From Alkalibacterium sp. (GTDB taxonomy: Bacteria > Bacillota > Bacilli > Lactobacillales > Carnobacteriaceae_A), in contig RECC01000036.1 of assembly GCA_007692455.1 (NCBI GenBank), positions 1 through 64,000 on the forward strand: a stretch of 64,000 bases of DNA, written 5' to 3'. The notes beneath the pieces are model-generated. The model made no database searches, had not been told where the DNA came from, and saw only the letters and a program-made list of their open reading frames with translations. Position numbers and translations under genes: made by a program. This document shows positions 41,086 to 52,896 of this stretch, piece after piece (position 1 is the stretch's first letter; every line of letters starts with the position of its first letter).

Positions 41086-42414
41086 ATGAATCAAGAAGAA
41101 CTATACCACTTTGTGGGAATCAAAGGATCAGGGATGAGCGCACTAGCACTTATTCTCCATGATAAAGGCTACAAAGTACAAGGGTCAGATGTCAAAAAAT
41201 ACTTCTTTACGCAAAAGAATTTAGATGATAATAATATTCCTATCTTACTATTTGATCAAGACAACATTAAGGAAGACATGACAGTGATTGCAGGAAATGC
41301 TTTCCCTGACAGTCATGAAGAAATCGTTAGAGCTAAGGAACTTGGACTGACTGTTATCCGATATCATGATTTTCTTGGTCAATTAAGCAATGAGTTTACA
41401 AGTGTTGCTATCACAGGTTCTCACGGGAAAACCAGCACCACTGGTCTTATGTCCCACGTTCTTAGCGGCATCAAGCCAACCAGTTATTTGATTGGGGATG
41501 GAACAGGCAAGGGAGAAAAAGATGCTAATTATTTCGTGCTTGAAGCCTGCGAATACCGACGCCACTTTTTAGCCTATAAAACTGATTACGCCTTAATCAC
41601 TAATATTGATTTTGATCATCCGGATTACTATGAAAGTATTGAAGATGTACAGGATGCTTTTGTTGAGTTCTCAAGTCAAATCAAGAAAGCTATCTTTGCC
41701 TGCGGGGATGACGAACGCCTGCAGAAACTGCATGCACCTGTCCCAGTCGTTTACTATGGCTTTGACGAGTATAATGATTTTCAGGCAAAAAATATTGAAC
41801 GTACAACAGTCGGTTCAACTTTTGATGTGTATGTTCGTGGCGATTTCCATGGACGCTTTACGATTCCTTCTTTCGGCAAGCATAACATTCAGAACGCTTT
41901 GGGAGTTATTGCCTTCGCCCATTACGAAGGTCTGGAGCAGGACAAAGTGATGGAGAGACTGCTTTCATTCAAAGGCGTTAAAAGACGCTTCACTGAAAAA
42001 GAAGTAATGAACACGGTTATCATCGATGACTATGCCCATCATCCTGCAGAAATCAGAGCCACACTGGATGCGGCCCACCAGAAATATCCGGATAAGGAAA
42101 TCGTGGCCGTCTTTCAGCCGCATACTTTCAGCCGTACCGTTGCCATGTTGAGTGAATTTGGCCAAGCCTTGGATATGGCAGATGCGGTTTACCTGTGTGA
42201 TATTTTCACATCTGCAAGAGAACAGGAAGGTAAGGTCACGATTAAAGACCTGCTGGATAAGACGGAAAAAGGTATGGATGTCGTCTCGGAAGACGATTTA
42301 TCTGTATTGCTTAAGCATAAAAATCAGGTTGTTGTCTTTATGGGCGCTGGAGATGTCGAGAAATTTGAACATGAATTTGAACGCATCTTAAGTCAGTCTG
42401 AAGCTAAAATTTAA
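41086..42414 (+). CDS. murC: UDP-N-acetylmuramate--L-alanine ligase
   Basis: [37 protein letters not shown]. Confidence 0.97.
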   Translation: MNQEELYHFVGIKGSGMSALALILHDKGYKVQGSDVKKYFFTQKNLDDNNIPILLFDQDNIKEDMTVIAGNAFPDSHEEIVRAKELGLTVIRYHDFLGQLSNEFTSVAITGSHGKTSTTGLMSHVLSGIKPTSYLIGDGTGKGEKDANYFVLEACEYRRHFLAYKTDYALITNIDFDHPDYYESIEDVQDAFVEFSSQIKKAIFACGDDERLQKLHAPVPVVYYGFDEYNDFQAKNIERTTVGSTFDVYVRGDFHGRFTIPSFGKHNIQNALGVIAFAHYEGLEQDKVMERLLSFKGVKRRFTEKEVMNTVIIDDYAHHPAEIRATLDAAHQKYPDKEIVAVFQPHTFSRTVAMLSEFGQALDMADAVYLCDIFTSAREQEGKVTIKDLLDKTEKGMDVVSEDDLSVLLKHKNQVVVFMGAGDVEKFEHEFERILSQSEAKI

Positions 42415-42425
42415 TCAGTGTTGAT

Positions 42426-42500
42426 AGAGAAGGTCTAATATCTGAGACATAACAGAGAAGTAGTGTGTTATGTTTCTGATTAAGGACGTTCTCTTTTTCT
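42426..42500 (+). terminator. Two-part terminator after murC
   Basis: Inner stem GAGACATAACA/TGTTATGTTTC within imperfect outer AGAGAA.../...TTCTCT, then TTTTTCT. Confidence 0.65.
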
Positions 42501-42545
42501 ATTCATGAAATTTTGATACTATAGGATTAGGATACTAGTCGGGAG

Positions 42546-45218
42546 TTGGAAAAATTGACCAATAAAAATAAATTACTACTGATTGACGGACACAGTGTAG
42601 CGTTCAGAGCATTCTATGGTCTACACAGTCAAATCGAACGAATGAAAAACAGAAATGGTCTGCACACAAATGCCCTTTATGGCTTTCATAATATGCTGGA
42701 TGTCATCGTTAACAAGGAACAGCCGACGCATGCCCTTGTGGCGTTTGATGCAGGCAAGACCACCTTTAGACATGATTTTTTTGAGGAATATAAAGGCGGC
42801 AGGTCCAAGATGCCATCAGAGTTCGCTGAACAGATTCCATTCATGAAAGATTTGCTGGCAGGTTTTGGTCTGGAAAGTTATGAACTGGATAATTTTGAAG
42901 CAGATGATATTATCGGAACGCTAGCTAAAGAAGCTGAGAAAAAAGGCTTTGAAGTAGTCATACTTACAGGAGATCGCGATTTAACGCAACTTGCTTCTGA
43001 TAAGGTAAGGGTAGATATTACCAAAAAAGGAGTCAATGACCTTAAAGAGTACACTAAAGAGTCTATTATGGATGAAATGGGTATATCCCCAGATCAGATT
43101 ACCGATATGAAAGGCTTGGCCGGAGACTCGTCAGATAACATCCCTGGCGTGACTAAAATAGGCGAGAAAACAGCACTGAAATTGCTCCATGAATACGGAT
43201 CGGTTGAAAATCTATACGAGAACATTGATGAAATGAAGAAATCCAAGCGTAAAGAATATCTTATTGATGAAAAGGAAACAGCTTTTTTAAGTAAGAAACT
43301 GGCTACAATTGATTGTGCTGCACCAGTAACTGTTAATCTGGAGGAATTAGACTACTCTGGAAGAGACATGGAAAAACTGATTGCCTTCTATAAGGATATG
43401 GACTTTAATTCTCATCTTGAAAAACTGGATACCTCTGATTATATGGAGCAACTGGCTGAAGAAGCTGAAGAAATAGACTATACTTTTCTTGAAAAGATAG
43501 AAACAAACCACTTTACTGAAAAAATGTCCCTCTACCTTGAAATGCTTGATGAGAATTACCACCATGCAGAAATTGTGTCTGTTACATGGGGTGACGAGAG
43601 TAATTTGTACGTTTCGAAGCCGGAAACGGTCTTTAACTCTGATGTATTTAAAGAATGGATTGAGGATGACTCACAAAGTAAGGTCGTCTACGATACGAAG
43701 CGAACATATGTCGCTTTACACCATCGAGGAATGAAGCTGAGAGGGGTCAGTTTCGATATTATGCTGGCTTCTTACCTACTAACGGCCGAAGACAGCAGCA
43801 GTGGTGATATTGCTGATGTAGCCAAAAAGCACCATTTCGATGGTATTTCTCCGGACGAAGTAATATACGGCAAAGGAAAAAAGAAGGCTCTGCCGGAAGA
43901 CCGCGGATTAATGTATAATCATATTGCCCGAAAAGTTCAGGCAGTATTAGCGCTGTCAATTAAAATGAATAAAGAGCTGATTGAAAATGAACAGGAAGAT
44001 CTGCTGAAGAAAATGGAGCAGCCGCTTGCGGTTGTATTAGCTGAAATGGAAATTCAAGGAATTACTGCTGATGCTGAGCGACTGGAGAAAATGAAAGCAG
44101 AATTCAAGGATACTCTTGAAGGAATCGAAGAAATTATTTATAAAGAAGCAGGGGAAACATTTAATATCAATTCGCCAAAACAGCTGGGTGTGATATTATT
44201 CGAGAAGATGGGCTACCCGGTTATTAAAAAGACAAAAACCGGCTACTCGACAGCGCAGGATGTCTTAGAAAAATTGAGGGATCAGGCCCCCATTGTGGAG
44301 CATATACTGCATTACCGTCAGATTGCTAAAATTCAGTCTACCTATATTGAAGGGCTATTAAAGGTGATTGACAAGGACACAAGTAAGATTCACACACGAT
44401 ACCTTCAAACAGTCGCCAGAACGGGCCGGTTGAGCTCCGTGGATCCGAATCTTCAGAATATACCGATAAGATTGGAAGAGGGCCGAAAAATCAGACAGGC
44501 CTTTGTTCCAAGAAAAGAAGGCTGGAAAATATTTGCCTCTGACTATTCTCAAATCGAACTGCGTATCCTGGCTCATATATCGAAAGATGAGCACCTTATC
44601 AACGCCTTCTTGGACAATGAGGATATTCATACAACAACCGCCATGCGCGTCTTTAATATTGAAAGTGCCGATAAAGTGACCCCGGCAATGAGACGAGAGG
44701 CCAAGGCTGTCAATTTTGGAATTGTCTATGGAATCAGTGACTATGGCTTGTCTCAGAATTTAAACATCACGAGAAAAGAAGCGAAAGAATACATCGATAC
44801 TTACTTCGACCGCTTTCCGGGAGTCAAAGAATTTATTGATACGGTGATTAGAGAAGCGAAAGATGAAGGGTATGTTGAAACGCTCTTCCATAGACGCAGG
44901 TATCTGCCGGATATTAATTCCAGAAATTTCAATTTACGTTCATTTGCCGAGCGAACAGCTATGAACACGCCTATTCAAGGGAGCGCTGCAGACATCCTGA
45001 AGATGGCAATGATAGAAATGGACAGACGAATAAAAGAAGAGAATTTAAAAGCAACAATGCTTCTTCAGGTACACGATGAGCTGATTTTTGAAGTGCCGGA
45101 AGACGAGCTGGAAATTATTGAACAACTGGTAAAAGATGTGATGGAGAAAACTGTTGAATTGGCAGTTCCGCTCAAAGTTGAAAGCAGCTTTGGGGATAAC
45201 TGGTACGAAGCTAAATAA
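42546..45218 (+). CDS. polA: DNA polymerase I
   Basis: LLLIDGHSVAFRAFYG; DYSQIELRILAHIS; VHDELIFEVP; likely start TTG 42555 after GGGAG. Confidence 0.96.
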   Translation: MEKLTNKNKLLLIDGHSVAFRAFYGLHSQIERMKNRNGLHTNALYGFHNMLDVIVNKEQPTHALVAFDAGKTTFRHDFFEEYKGGRSKMPSEFAEQIPFMKDLLAGFGLESYELDNFEADDIIGTLAKEAEKKGFEVVILTGDRDLTQLASDKVRVDITKKGVNDLKEYTKESIMDEMGISPDQITDMKGLAGDSSDNIPGVTKIGEKTALKLLHEYGSVENLYENIDEMKKSKRKEYLIDEKETAFLSKKLATIDCAAPVTVNLEELDYSGRDMEKLIAFYKDMDFNSHLEKLDTSDYMEQLAEEAEEIDYTFLEKIETNHFTEKMSLYLEMLDENYHHAEIVSVTWGDESNLYVSKPETVFNSDVFKEWIEDDSQSKVVYDTKRTYVALHHRGMKLRGVSFDIMLASYLLTAEDSSSGDIADVAKKHHFDGISPDEVIYGKGKKKALPEDRGLMYNHIARKVQAVLALSIKMNKELIENEQEDLLKKMEQPLAVVLAEMEIQGITADAERLEKMKAEFKDTLEGIEEIIYKEAGETFNINSPKQLGVILFEKMGYPVIKKTKTGYSTAQDVLEKLRDQAPIVEHILHYRQIAKIQSTYIEGLLKVIDKDTSKIHTRYLQTVARTGRLSSVDPNLQNIPIRLEEGRKIRQAFVPRKEGWKIFASDYSQIELRILAHISKDEHLINAFLDNEDIHTTTAMRVFNIESADKVTPAMRREAKAVNFGIVYGISDYGLSQNLNITRKEAKEYIDTYFDRFPGVKEFIDTVIREAKDEGYVETLFHRRRYLPDINSRNFNLRSFAERTAMNTPIQGSAADILKMAMIEMDRRIKEENLKATMLLQVHDELIFEVPEDELEIIEQLVKDVMEKTVELAVPLKVESSFGDNWYEAK

Positions 45219-45246
45219 AAAAAGAGCGGAATTTTTCCGCTCTTTT
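45218..45246 (+). terminator. Terminator after polA
   Basis: AAAGAGCGGAA-TTT-TTCCGCTCTTTT. Confidence 0.85.
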
Positions 45247-45284
45247 AGACTGTTTGAATCTATAAAGAAAGTTGAGAAGAAAGC

Positions 45285-46109
45285 ATGCCTGAATTACCGG
45301 AAGTAGAAAACGTAAAAAATGGATTAACTAAACTCATAATCGGAAAGAAAATAATGGCAGTAGACATTCTCTGGAATAATATTATTAAAGATCCTTCTGT
45401 GGAAGTATTTCGCCGCGAGCTCGAAGGGGAAACTTTTAGAGAAATCAAACGCCGGGGAAAGTTTCTACTGTTTGTACTAGATAATTATACTCTTATCAGT
45501 CATTTGAGAATGGAAGGGAAATTCCGGTTAGAATCCAGTGGACAGAATCGCACTAAACACACTCATGTTATTTTTAAACTGGACAACAATGAAGAGCTGA
45601 GGTATCTTGACGTCAGAAAATTTGGGCGCATGAGTCTCGTAGCCCACTCGGATCTGCAGATGCATCCGTCCCTTACTCATCTGGGACCGGAGCCTGTAGA
45701 AAATAATCTGCTGAAAAGTCACCTTGAACATAAATTTAAAAAAACCAGCCGACCTATTAAAGCTGTCTTGCTTGACCAGAGTATAGTCGCCGGTATCGGA
45801 AATATTTATGCAGATGAAATATTATTTTTGTCCGGAATTTATCCAGGCAGACTGGCAGTTGATTTGTCAGAAGAGGATATTGTCATCCTGCACCAGTCCA
45901 TTCTTCAGATAATGGCGGAAGCAGTTAATTCAGGAGGTACCACTATCCGGACCTATTCCAATGCATACGGACTGGAAGGCTCTTACCAGAACAAACTGAA
46001 AGTATACGGAAAAGCAGGAGAAGCCTGCAGTCGATGCGGTCATACCATCGAGAAAACTAAAATAGCACAGCGTGGGACACATTACTGTCCGTCTTGCCAG
46101 GTTCACTGA
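45285..46109 (+). CDS. mutM: Formamidopyrimidine-DNA glycosylase
   Basis: MPELPEVENVKNGL; C-terminal zinc finger CSRCGHTIEKTKIAQRGTHYCPSCQ. Confidence 0.97.
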   Translation: MPELPEVENVKNGLTKLIIGKKIMAVDILWNNIIKDPSVEVFRRELEGETFREIKRRGKFLLFVLDNYTLISHLRMEGKFRLESSGQNRTKHTHVIFKLDNNEELRYLDVRKFGRMSLVAHSDLQMHPSLTHLGPEPVENNLLKSHLEHKFKKTSRPIKAVLLDQSIVAGIGNIYADEILFLSGIYPGRLAVDLSEEDIVILHQSILQIMAEAVNSGGTTIRTYSNAYGLEGSYQNKLKVYGKAGEACSRCGHTIEKTKIAQRGTHYCPSCQVH

Positions 46110-46128
46110 TGTCAGAAAGGAAGATTTC

Positions 46129-46749
46129 ATGACTTATTTTCTAGGTTTGACAGGAGGAATTGCTTCTGGAAAATCGACAGCCAGCCAATTTTTCAAGTCC
46201 AAAGGTATTCCTGTCATAGATGCTGATGTAATCGCTCGAGAAGCTATGGAAACCGATCAGCCTGCATTCAGAGATGTTGTCGACTCATTCGGGACCTCTA
46301 TATTAACTGATGAAGGAAATTTAGACAGAAAAGCACTTGGACAACTGATATTCAATGATGAAGCTAAGCGGAAAAAATTGAATGCCATTGTTCAGGAAGA
46401 TATTCGCCAGAGAATTAATCGTCAGAAAAAGGATTTTAGCGAAAAAGATACACCGCTCGTTATCCTGGATATCCCTCTGCTTTTTGAAGCGGATTACGAA
46501 GACGAGGTCAATGCGGTAATGGTTGTTTATGTGGACAGAGAGACACAGATCAAAAGGCTGATGAGTCGGGATGATATAAGTGAAGAAGATGCAGTCAAAC
46601 GAATAGACGCACAGTATCCCATCGAAGAAAAAGCAGAAAAAGCGGATGTTGTGATAAATAACAATTATTCAATTAAAGAAACCCAAAACCAGCTGGCTGA
46701 TTGGATAATCACGAATGGTTTTCAAGCCAAGGATATAAATGTGATATAA
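46129..46749 (+). CDS. coaE: Dephospho-CoA kinase
   Basis: [30 protein letters not shown]. Confidence 0.96.
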   Translation: MTYFLGLTGGIASGKSTASQFFKSKGIPVIDADVIAREAMETDQPAFRDVVDSFGTSILTDEGNLDRKALGQLIFNDEAKRKKLNAIVQEDIRQRINRQKKDFSEKDTPLVILDIPLLFEADYEDEVNAVMVVYVDRETQIKRLMSRDDISEEDAVKRIDAQYPIEEKAEKADVVINNNYSIKETQNQLADWIITNGFQAKDINVI

Positions 46750-46784
46750 TACTAGTAATAAATCATTGTAAAGGACTGAAGGCT

Positions 46785-47258
46785 ATGCATTGTCCGAAAT
46801 GTCAGCACAACGGAAGCAGAGTAGTAGATAGTCGACCAGCAGATGACGGAAAAGCGATCAGACGGCGCCGGGAATGTGAAGCCTGTCTGTTTCGATTTAC
46901 AACTTTCGAAAGAATTGAGCAGAGTCCCATACTTGTAGTTAAAAAGAATGGAAACCGAGAAGAATTCAGCCGGGAAAAGCTGTTGAGAGGAATCAGACGA
47001 GCATGTGAAAAACGACCGGTTACCGCTGAAGATCAGGAAAAAGTAGTGAATAAGGTCGAATATAAAATCAGAGAAAACGGATCTAGCGAAATTCCGTCAA
47101 CTAAAATTGGTGAATTTGTCATGGATGAGCTGGCGGAGTTAGACGATGTGGCCTATATTCGATTTGCGAGTGTTTACAGACAGTTTAAAGATATTGGCGT
47201 TTTCATGCAGGAAATGCAGGAATTGGAAAAAAAGAGAAAAGAACACGAAGATAGTTAG
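46785..47258 (+). CDS. nrdR: Transcriptional repressor NrdR
   Basis: [34 protein letters not shown]. Confidence 0.97.
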   Translation: MHCPKCQHNGSRVVDSRPADDGKAIRRRRECEACLFRFTTFERIEQSPILVVKKNGNREEFSREKLLRGIRRACEKRPVTAEDQEKVVNKVEYKIRENGSSEIPSTKIGEFVMDELAELDDVAYIRFASVYRQFKDIGVFMQEMQELEKKRKEHEDS

Positions 47259-47273
47259 AAAGGATAGTAGGCA

Positions 47274-48659
47274 ATGAGCTACCCCTGGAAATCAATCAGC
47301 CCTAAAGATTCACTTCTTATAATCAAGTCAGCTATCCTTACTGATAGTCATACCCGTACTATAATATCTCTTTATCAGCCGCTAATTGGTAGGGAAGCTG
47401 TGAGTTTGTATTTGCTCATGAAAGAGTATCTGGCGGAAACGACAGATAAAGAGGTAGTTCTGGCAGATTTACTTGCCCAGCTAAGCATAGATGTTCAAGG
47501 GTATTATACTGCGCGAATTAAGCTGGAAGCATATGGCCTCATAAAAGTTTTTAGGCAAAAAGAAAATGAAACAACTTATGCCATTTCACTTCAGTCTCCT
47601 TTATCACCAGAACAATTTTTCTCTGACTCAATGATGAAGATGATGCTGGTTGAAAAAGTAGGGCAGAGACTGACAAAAGAACTCCAAGAGCGCTTTGCTG
47701 TCTCGAATCAGGATTTAAGCGGCTATGTAGAGATTACTAAATCATTTCTGGATGTCATTCATGTTGACATGAGTAAATACAGTGGTAACTCGTTCGAAGG
47801 AAACCATCCGCAGCCTGAAGTTAAAGCAAATCTTTCTGATGAGCTGGTGCAGAACAGTATCTTTGACTGGCCTTTTTTCGTCGAAGGGCTAAATAAACAT
47901 TATATTAACAGTCAGTCCCTGACGAAGGATGTCAGGAAAACAATTCTTACTTTTCATCTCCTGTATGGCATAGATGAACTGGAAATGCAGAAACTGGTTC
48001 TGGAAGCTTCGGACATTATGTCAGGTGATGTAGATGAGAAACGATTAACCACATTAGTGCATAAAAAATACTTAAATCAGTCCGCTAAGAAAACTGAGTC
48101 CGCGCAAAACAAAGGGAATTCCCAAAAAAGGACCAGGCAGCTAGAGCAGAAAGGCTTTTCTGAAGAGGAGATAGAAATCATTCTTCATGCTGAAGCTACT
48201 CAGCCCTATAATTATCTAAAATCGATAAAACAGCAGAAAGGCGGCTTTGTGACCTCCAACGAAACTTGGATTTTAAAAGAGCTGGTGGGTAACGCCCCTC
48301 TTTCAACTGCAGTTATCAATATTCTGCTGAACTATTTGCTGATTATAAAAGACGCCCCGACACTTGAAAAAAATCTGGCGACTAAAATAGCTAATGACTG
48401 GGCACAGAACAAGGTTGCTTCTCCTGAAGATGCAATGATAAAGGTCAAGCAGCTCTATGCGTCCTTCAATCAATCTAAAGAAAAGAAAAGCAAACCAGCC
48501 TATAGTAAGAATTACAACAAGAATACTCATGCTCGTAAGGAGACGTTACCAGCCTGGGCTACTGAAACGGCAGAGCGAGATCAGCGTTTAACCAGCGAAG
48601 AAGAAGAAGGATACAAAGAGAAATTGAAGAGAATCCGAAATAAAAAGAGTGGTGAATAA
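47274..48659 (+). CDS. dnaB: Replication initiation and membrane attachment protein DnaB
   Basis: DnaD/DnaB-type winged helix; synteny nrdR-dnaB-dnaI. Confidence 0.92.
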   Translation: MSYPWKSISPKDSLLIIKSAILTDSHTRTIISLYQPLIGREAVSLYLLMKEYLAETTDKEVVLADLLAQLSIDVQGYYTARIKLEAYGLIKVFRQKENETTYAISLQSPLSPEQFFSDSMMKMMLVEKVGQRLTKELQERFAVSNQDLSGYVEITKSFLDVIHVDMSKYSGNSFEGNHPQPEVKANLSDELVQNSIFDWPFFVEGLNKHYINSQSLTKDVRKTILTFHLLYGIDELEMQKLVLEASDIMSGDVDEKRLTTLVHKKYLNQSAKKTESAQNKGNSQKRTRQLEQKGFSEEEIEIILHAEATQPYNYLKSIKQQKGGFVTSNETWILKELVGNAPLSTAVINILLNYLLIIKDAPTLEKNLATKIANDWAQNKVASPEDAMIKVKQLYASFNQSKEKKSKPAYSKNYNKNTHARKETLPAWATETAERDQRLTSEEEEGYKEKLKRIRNKKSGE

Positions 48660-48661
48660 TA

Positions 48662-49591
48662 GTGGACAGTATAAAAGAACAGTTAGATAAACTGATGGAT
48701 GCTTCAAAATTAAGTGATATGTTCAGTAGGATAATGAAAAACGAAGTATTCAAGGATCCGGAAGTTTTGGCGTTTCTTTCGGAAAATAAAGATGCGCTTG
48801 ATAAAGAAGCCATTGAACGAAGTGCTTCGAAGTTGTATGAATTTGTCTCTGAAAAGAGAAAAGTAGGAAATGATGATTCAAGTCTGGCTCCGGGCTATAG
48901 ACCCAAGCTTATACTGAACAATCATCGCATAGATGTGACTTATGTTCCGACTTCGGAATTGATTCAAAAACAGAAAGAAGAGAAAATCAAAAGTAGAATC
49001 CGGTCACTGTATATGCCCAAAGACCTTAAAGAAGCACGTCTGGAAGATTTTGAAGCCACAAGAAAAAGGCAGAAAGCTCTGGATAAAGCCATAACCTTTA
49101 TCGAAAATTATCTTGAGTCACCCAAGTCGTTCCACAAGGCACTTTATTTACATGGTCCTTTTGGTGTAGGAAAGACATTCCTGCTAGGCGGGATTGCGCA
49201 TGAATTGTCCGAGCAGGGTTACCCCTCTCTGATTGTCCATTTTCCAACATTTGCTGTTGAAATGAAAAACTCGATTGGGAAAAACACAACTGAAGATAAA
49301 TTGGACAAGTTCAAAAAGGCACCTGTTCTTATGATAGATGATATAGGAGCCGACTCTTTATCTTCATGGATTAGAGATGATATACTGGGGGTCATCTTAC
49401 AGTACCGTATGCAGGAAGAATTGCCTACTTTCTTTACGTCTAATTTTGACATGAATCAGCTGGAAAAAGAGCACTTAAGTGTCACTCAGAGAGGAGAAAC
49501 AGAACCTCTTAAAGCTAAACGAATTATGGAGCGTATTCGTTTTCTCTCTGAAGAAGTTGAAATGTCCGGCGAAAACAGAAGACACAATTAA
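48662..49591 (+). CDS. dnaI: Primosomal helicase loader DnaI
   Basis: LYLHGPFGVGKTFLLGGIAHELSEQGY; MIDDIGADS. Confidence 0.95.
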   Translation: MDSIKEQLDKLMDASKLSDMFSRIMKNEVFKDPEVLAFLSENKDALDKEAIERSASKLYEFVSEKRKVGNDDSSLAPGYRPKLILNNHRIDVTYVPTSELIQKQKEEKIKSRIRSLYMPKDLKEARLEDFEATRKRQKALDKAITFIENYLESPKSFHKALYLHGPFGVGKTFLLGGIAHELSEQGYPSLIVHFPTFAVEMKNSIGKNTTEDKLDKFKKAPVLMIDDIGADSLSSWIRDDILGVILQYRMQEELPTFFTSNFDMNQLEKEHLSVTQRGETEPLKAKRIMERIRFLSEEVEMSGENRRHN

Positions 49592-49639
49592 TGATTGATT
49601 AATAGGGGTATCCGTGATAGAGTACTTCATATATAAACA

Positions 49640-49885
49640 AACAAACGATGAGAAAGACACCGTCATTAGTTATTCAAAAGAGAGGAAGACATCTGCTGAA
49701 AGTCTCCCATAATCTAATGATGACCACTTTCGAGTATTATCCGGAAAAATGAAGTAAGGATAGTCGTATCTCTGCGTTAAAGAGTAATGAAGATAGAAAG
49801 ACACCGTCTTTCTGTAAACATGGGTGGAACCGCGTAAATTTGACGTCCCATTGGATAATACTGTTATTCAATGGGACTTTTTCTA
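49640..49885 (+). promoter_or_regulatory. T-box leader (Thr) of thrS
   Basis: T-box GGGTGGAACCGCG at 49822..49834; terminator GTCCCATTG...CAATGGGAC-TTTTT; Stem I CATTAG/CTAATG and GAAAG/CTTTC leave ACC at 49723..49725 as specifier. Confidence 0.93.
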
Positions 49886-49913
49886 TGTTTAATTATAAAA
49901 GGAGGAATTATTA

Positions 49914-51845
49914 ATGTCAGAAAATATTACAGTTACACTACCAGACGGTTCAGTCAAAGAAGTTGAACAAGGGACAACGCCTGAACAGATAGCTGAATCA
50001 ATTGCCAAGTCACTTAAGAAGAAAGGGCTGGCGGCAAAGTGGAACGGAGAGCTAGTTGATTTTAATCGTGAACTGAACGAAAATGGGGTCCTCGAAATTG
50101 TCACCCCAGATCATGATGATGCTCTGCAAGTACTTAGACATTCAACTGCTCATTTGATGGCTCAGGCAATCAAACGCCTGTATCCCTCAGTAAAGTTTGG
50201 TGTCGGTCCTGCAATTGAGAATGGCTTTTATTACGATACCGATTCTGAACAGCCGATTACGGAAGAAGATTTGGAAAAGATTGAAAATGAAATGATGTCA
50301 ATTGTTAAAGAAAACCTGCCAATTGTACGTAAAGAGATTTCAAGAGAGGATGCTCTCAATCTGTTTGCTGACGATCCGTATAAAATTGAATTAATTACTG
50401 ATTTACCGGAAGATGAAGAACTTACCGTATATGAGCAAGGGGATTTTGTCGATTTATGTAGAGGCGTACATGTACCTTCTACAGGCAGAATTCAGGTATT
50501 CAAGCTGCTCTCATTAGCCGGAGCCTACTGGAGAGGAAACTCCGACAACAAAATGATGCAGCGGGTCTACGGTACAGCTTTCTTCAATAAAAAGGACTTA
50601 AAAGATTATCTGAATATGCGTGAAGAAGCTAAGCAGCGCGATCACCGTAAACTTGGGAAAGAGCTGGAGCTGTTTATGCTTTCCCCTGAAGTAGGTTCTG
50701 GCCTGCCATTCTGGCTGCCTAAAGGAGCAACTATTCGACGTGTGATTGAACGCTACATTACGGACAAGGAAATTAGCCTGGGATATGAGCACGTCTATAC
50801 GCCAATCATGGCTAACGTCGATTTTTACAAAAAGTCCGGTCACTGGGATCACTACCACGAAGACATGTTTCCACCGATGGATATGGGAGACGGTGAAATG
50901 CTGGTTCTTCGTCCTATGAACTGTCCACATCACATGATGGTCTTTAAGAACGATGTCCGCAGTTACCGTGATTTGCCTATTCGTATTGCAGAACTGGGGC
51001 AGATGCACCGTTATGAGAAGAGTGGAGCATTGTCCGGTTTGCAGCGTGTACGTGAAATGACGTTAAACGATGCGCATGTGTTTGTCAGACCTGATCAGAT
51101 TAAAGAAGAGTTCACTAGAGTGGTTGAATTAATGCTGGCTGTTTTTGAAGATTTCGATATAACGGATTATCGCTTCAGGTTGAGCTACAGAGACCCTGAA
51201 AATACTGAAAAATATTTCGACGACGATGCTATGTGGCAGAAAGCAGAATCCATGCTGAAAGAAACACTGGACGATATGGGGCTGGAATACTTTGAAGCAA
51301 TAGGTGAAGCAGCTTTCTATGGTCCGAAACTGGATGTTCAGGTTAAGACGGCTATGGGCATAGAAGAAACCTTATCGACCGTTCAGCTTGACTTCCTGTT
51401 GCCTGAACGCTTTGATCTGACATACGTCGGTGAAGACGGACAGGACAGCCACAGACCTGTCGTTATTCACCGAGGAATTGTTTCAACGATGGAGCGGTTC
51501 GTCGCTTACCTGATTGAACGCTATAAAGGCGCATTCCCGACATGGCTGGCACCGGTACAGGCTAAAATTATTCCAGTAAACCTCGACATTCACGGTTCAT
51601 TCGCTGATGATCTTAAAGACACATTAGCTGCAAAAGGTCTTCGTGTGGAAGTTGACAACCGAAATGAAAAAATGGGGTATAAAATCCGGGAAGCGCAGAC
51701 GCTTAAAATTCCTTACCAGTTAGTTGTTGGTGACAGTGAAATGGAAAACAACACCATAACTGTCAGAAAATATGGTGAGAAACAAACGGAAACTGTTCCG
51801 ATGGATGAGTTTGTCAGCAAGCTGATACAGGAGAACACGAAGTAA
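49914..51845 (+). CDS. thrS: Threonyl-tRNA synthetase
   Basis: TGS domain; [24 protein letters not shown]. Confidence 0.98.
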   Translation: MSENITVTLPDGSVKEVEQGTTPEQIAESIAKSLKKKGLAAKWNGELVDFNRELNENGVLEIVTPDHDDALQVLRHSTAHLMAQAIKRLYPSVKFGVGPAIENGFYYDTDSEQPITEEDLEKIENEMMSIVKENLPIVRKEISREDALNLFADDPYKIELITDLPEDEELTVYEQGDFVDLCRGVHVPSTGRIQVFKLLSLAGAYWRGNSDNKMMQRVYGTAFFNKKDLKDYLNMREEAKQRDHRKLGKELELFMLSPEVGSGLPFWLPKGATIRRVIERYITDKEISLGYEHVYTPIMANVDFYKKSGHWDHYHEDMFPPMDMGDGEMLVLRPMNCPHHMMVFKNDVRSYRDLPIRIAELGQMHRYEKSGALSGLQRVREMTLNDAHVFVRPDQIKEEFTRVVELMLAVFEDFDITDYRFRLSYRDPENTEKYFDDDAMWQKAESMLKETLDDMGLEYFEAIGEAAFYGPKLDVQVKTAMGIEETLSTVQLDFLLPERFDLTYVGEDGQDSHRPVVIHRGIVSTMERFVAYLIERYKGAFPTWLAPVQAKIIPVNLDIHGSFADDLKDTLAAKGLRVEVDNRNEKMGYKIREAQTLKIPYQLVVGDSEMENNTITVRKYGEKQTETVPMDEFVSKLIQENTK

Positions 51846-51894
51846 AGTGTAAAATGATTTGACATTTATTTTTAGACGTGATAATATTAAAAAG

Positions 51895-52075
51895 TTGAGA
51901 AAACAAAGCAGAAGCCCCCGCTTCTCGCCTTAGTAGATTTTAATCTCTGGGCAGATATGGACGTATATAATTAAAACACGTACCTGTATGTGTTTAATGC
52001 GGAGATAAGGCGGGAATTCTATTAACTAGATGAACCGTCTTTTTCTGTGCTTTTCTCGCAAATACTTTGGAGGTG
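51895..52075 (+). promoter_or_regulatory. infC-rpmI-rplT leader, probable L20 leader
   Basis: Hairpin GAAGCCCCCGCTTC and long-range pairing CGCCTTA (51926..51932)/TAAGGCG (52006..52012) upstream of infC. Confidence 0.65.
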
Positions 52076-52081
52076 ACCACC

Positions 52082-52597
52082 ATAGCTAAAGACATGATTG
52101 TCAACGATCGAATTCGTGCGAACGAACTGCGTCTGATCGGTAAGGACGGTGAACAGATAGGGGTAGTCCCACGTAAAGAAGCCATTCGTTTAGCAGAAGA
52201 GGCTAATCTGGACGTAGTACTTGTTTCCCCTAACGCGAAACCACCTGTGGCACGTATAATGGACTACGGTAAATATCGCTATGAACAACAGAAAAAAGAA
52301 CGTGAAGCAAGAAAGAATCAGAAGATTGTCAATGTTAAAGAGATTCGTTTGAGTCCAACAATTGATGATCACGATTTTGATACTAAACTGCGTAATGCAC
52401 GTAAGTTTCTGGAAAAAGGCGATAAAGTTAAAGTATCTATCCGTTTCAGAGGTCGAGCTATTACTCACAAGGACATTGGTCGTGTTGTGTTAGAACGTAT
52501 GGCAGAAGCTACATCTGATATTTCACAAGTTGAATCTAAGGCTAAAATGGATGGCCGCAGCATGTTCTTGATGCTCGCACCGAAAAGTGAGAAATAA
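52082..52597 (+). CDS. infC: Translation initiation factor IF-3
   Basis: [27 protein letters not shown]; likely ATA start after GGAGGTG (track ORF opens at a TTG overlapping the SD). Confidence 0.95.
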   Translation: MAKDMIVNDRIRANELRLIGKDGEQIGVVPRKEAIRLAEEANLDVVLVSPNAKPPVARIMDYGKYRYEQQKKEREARKNQKIVNVKEIRLSPTIDDHDFDTKLRNARKFLEKGDKVKVSIRFRGRAITHKDIGRVVLERMAEATSDISQVESKAKMDGRSMFLMLAPKSEK

Positions 52598-52658
52598 GTA
52601 GAAAATAGTCTATCTATTTTCTTGATAACTATAAGAAGAGTATTGGAGGAAATCAATA

Positions 52659-52859
52659 ATGCCTAAGCAAAAAACGCATAAAGGATCAGCTAAACGATTC
52701 AAGAGAACAGGAACTGGTAAATTAAAGAGAAGTCACGCTAAAACAAGCCATATGTTCGCGAATAAAACGCAGAAACAGAAACGTAAATTGCGTAAATCTA
52801 CACTGGTTTCTAAAGCTGACTACAAACGTATCAAACAGCAGCTTGCTAAAATGAAATAA
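52659..52859 (+). CDS. rpmI: 50S ribosomal protein L35
   Basis: [27 protein letters not shown]. Confidence 0.98.
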   Translation: MPKQKTHKGSAKRFKRTGTGKLKRSHAKTSHMFANKTQKQKRKLRKSTLVSKADYKRIKQQLAKMK

Positions 52860-52896
52860 AACAAGATTCTAGGATTGTATTGAAGGAGGAAAAACA

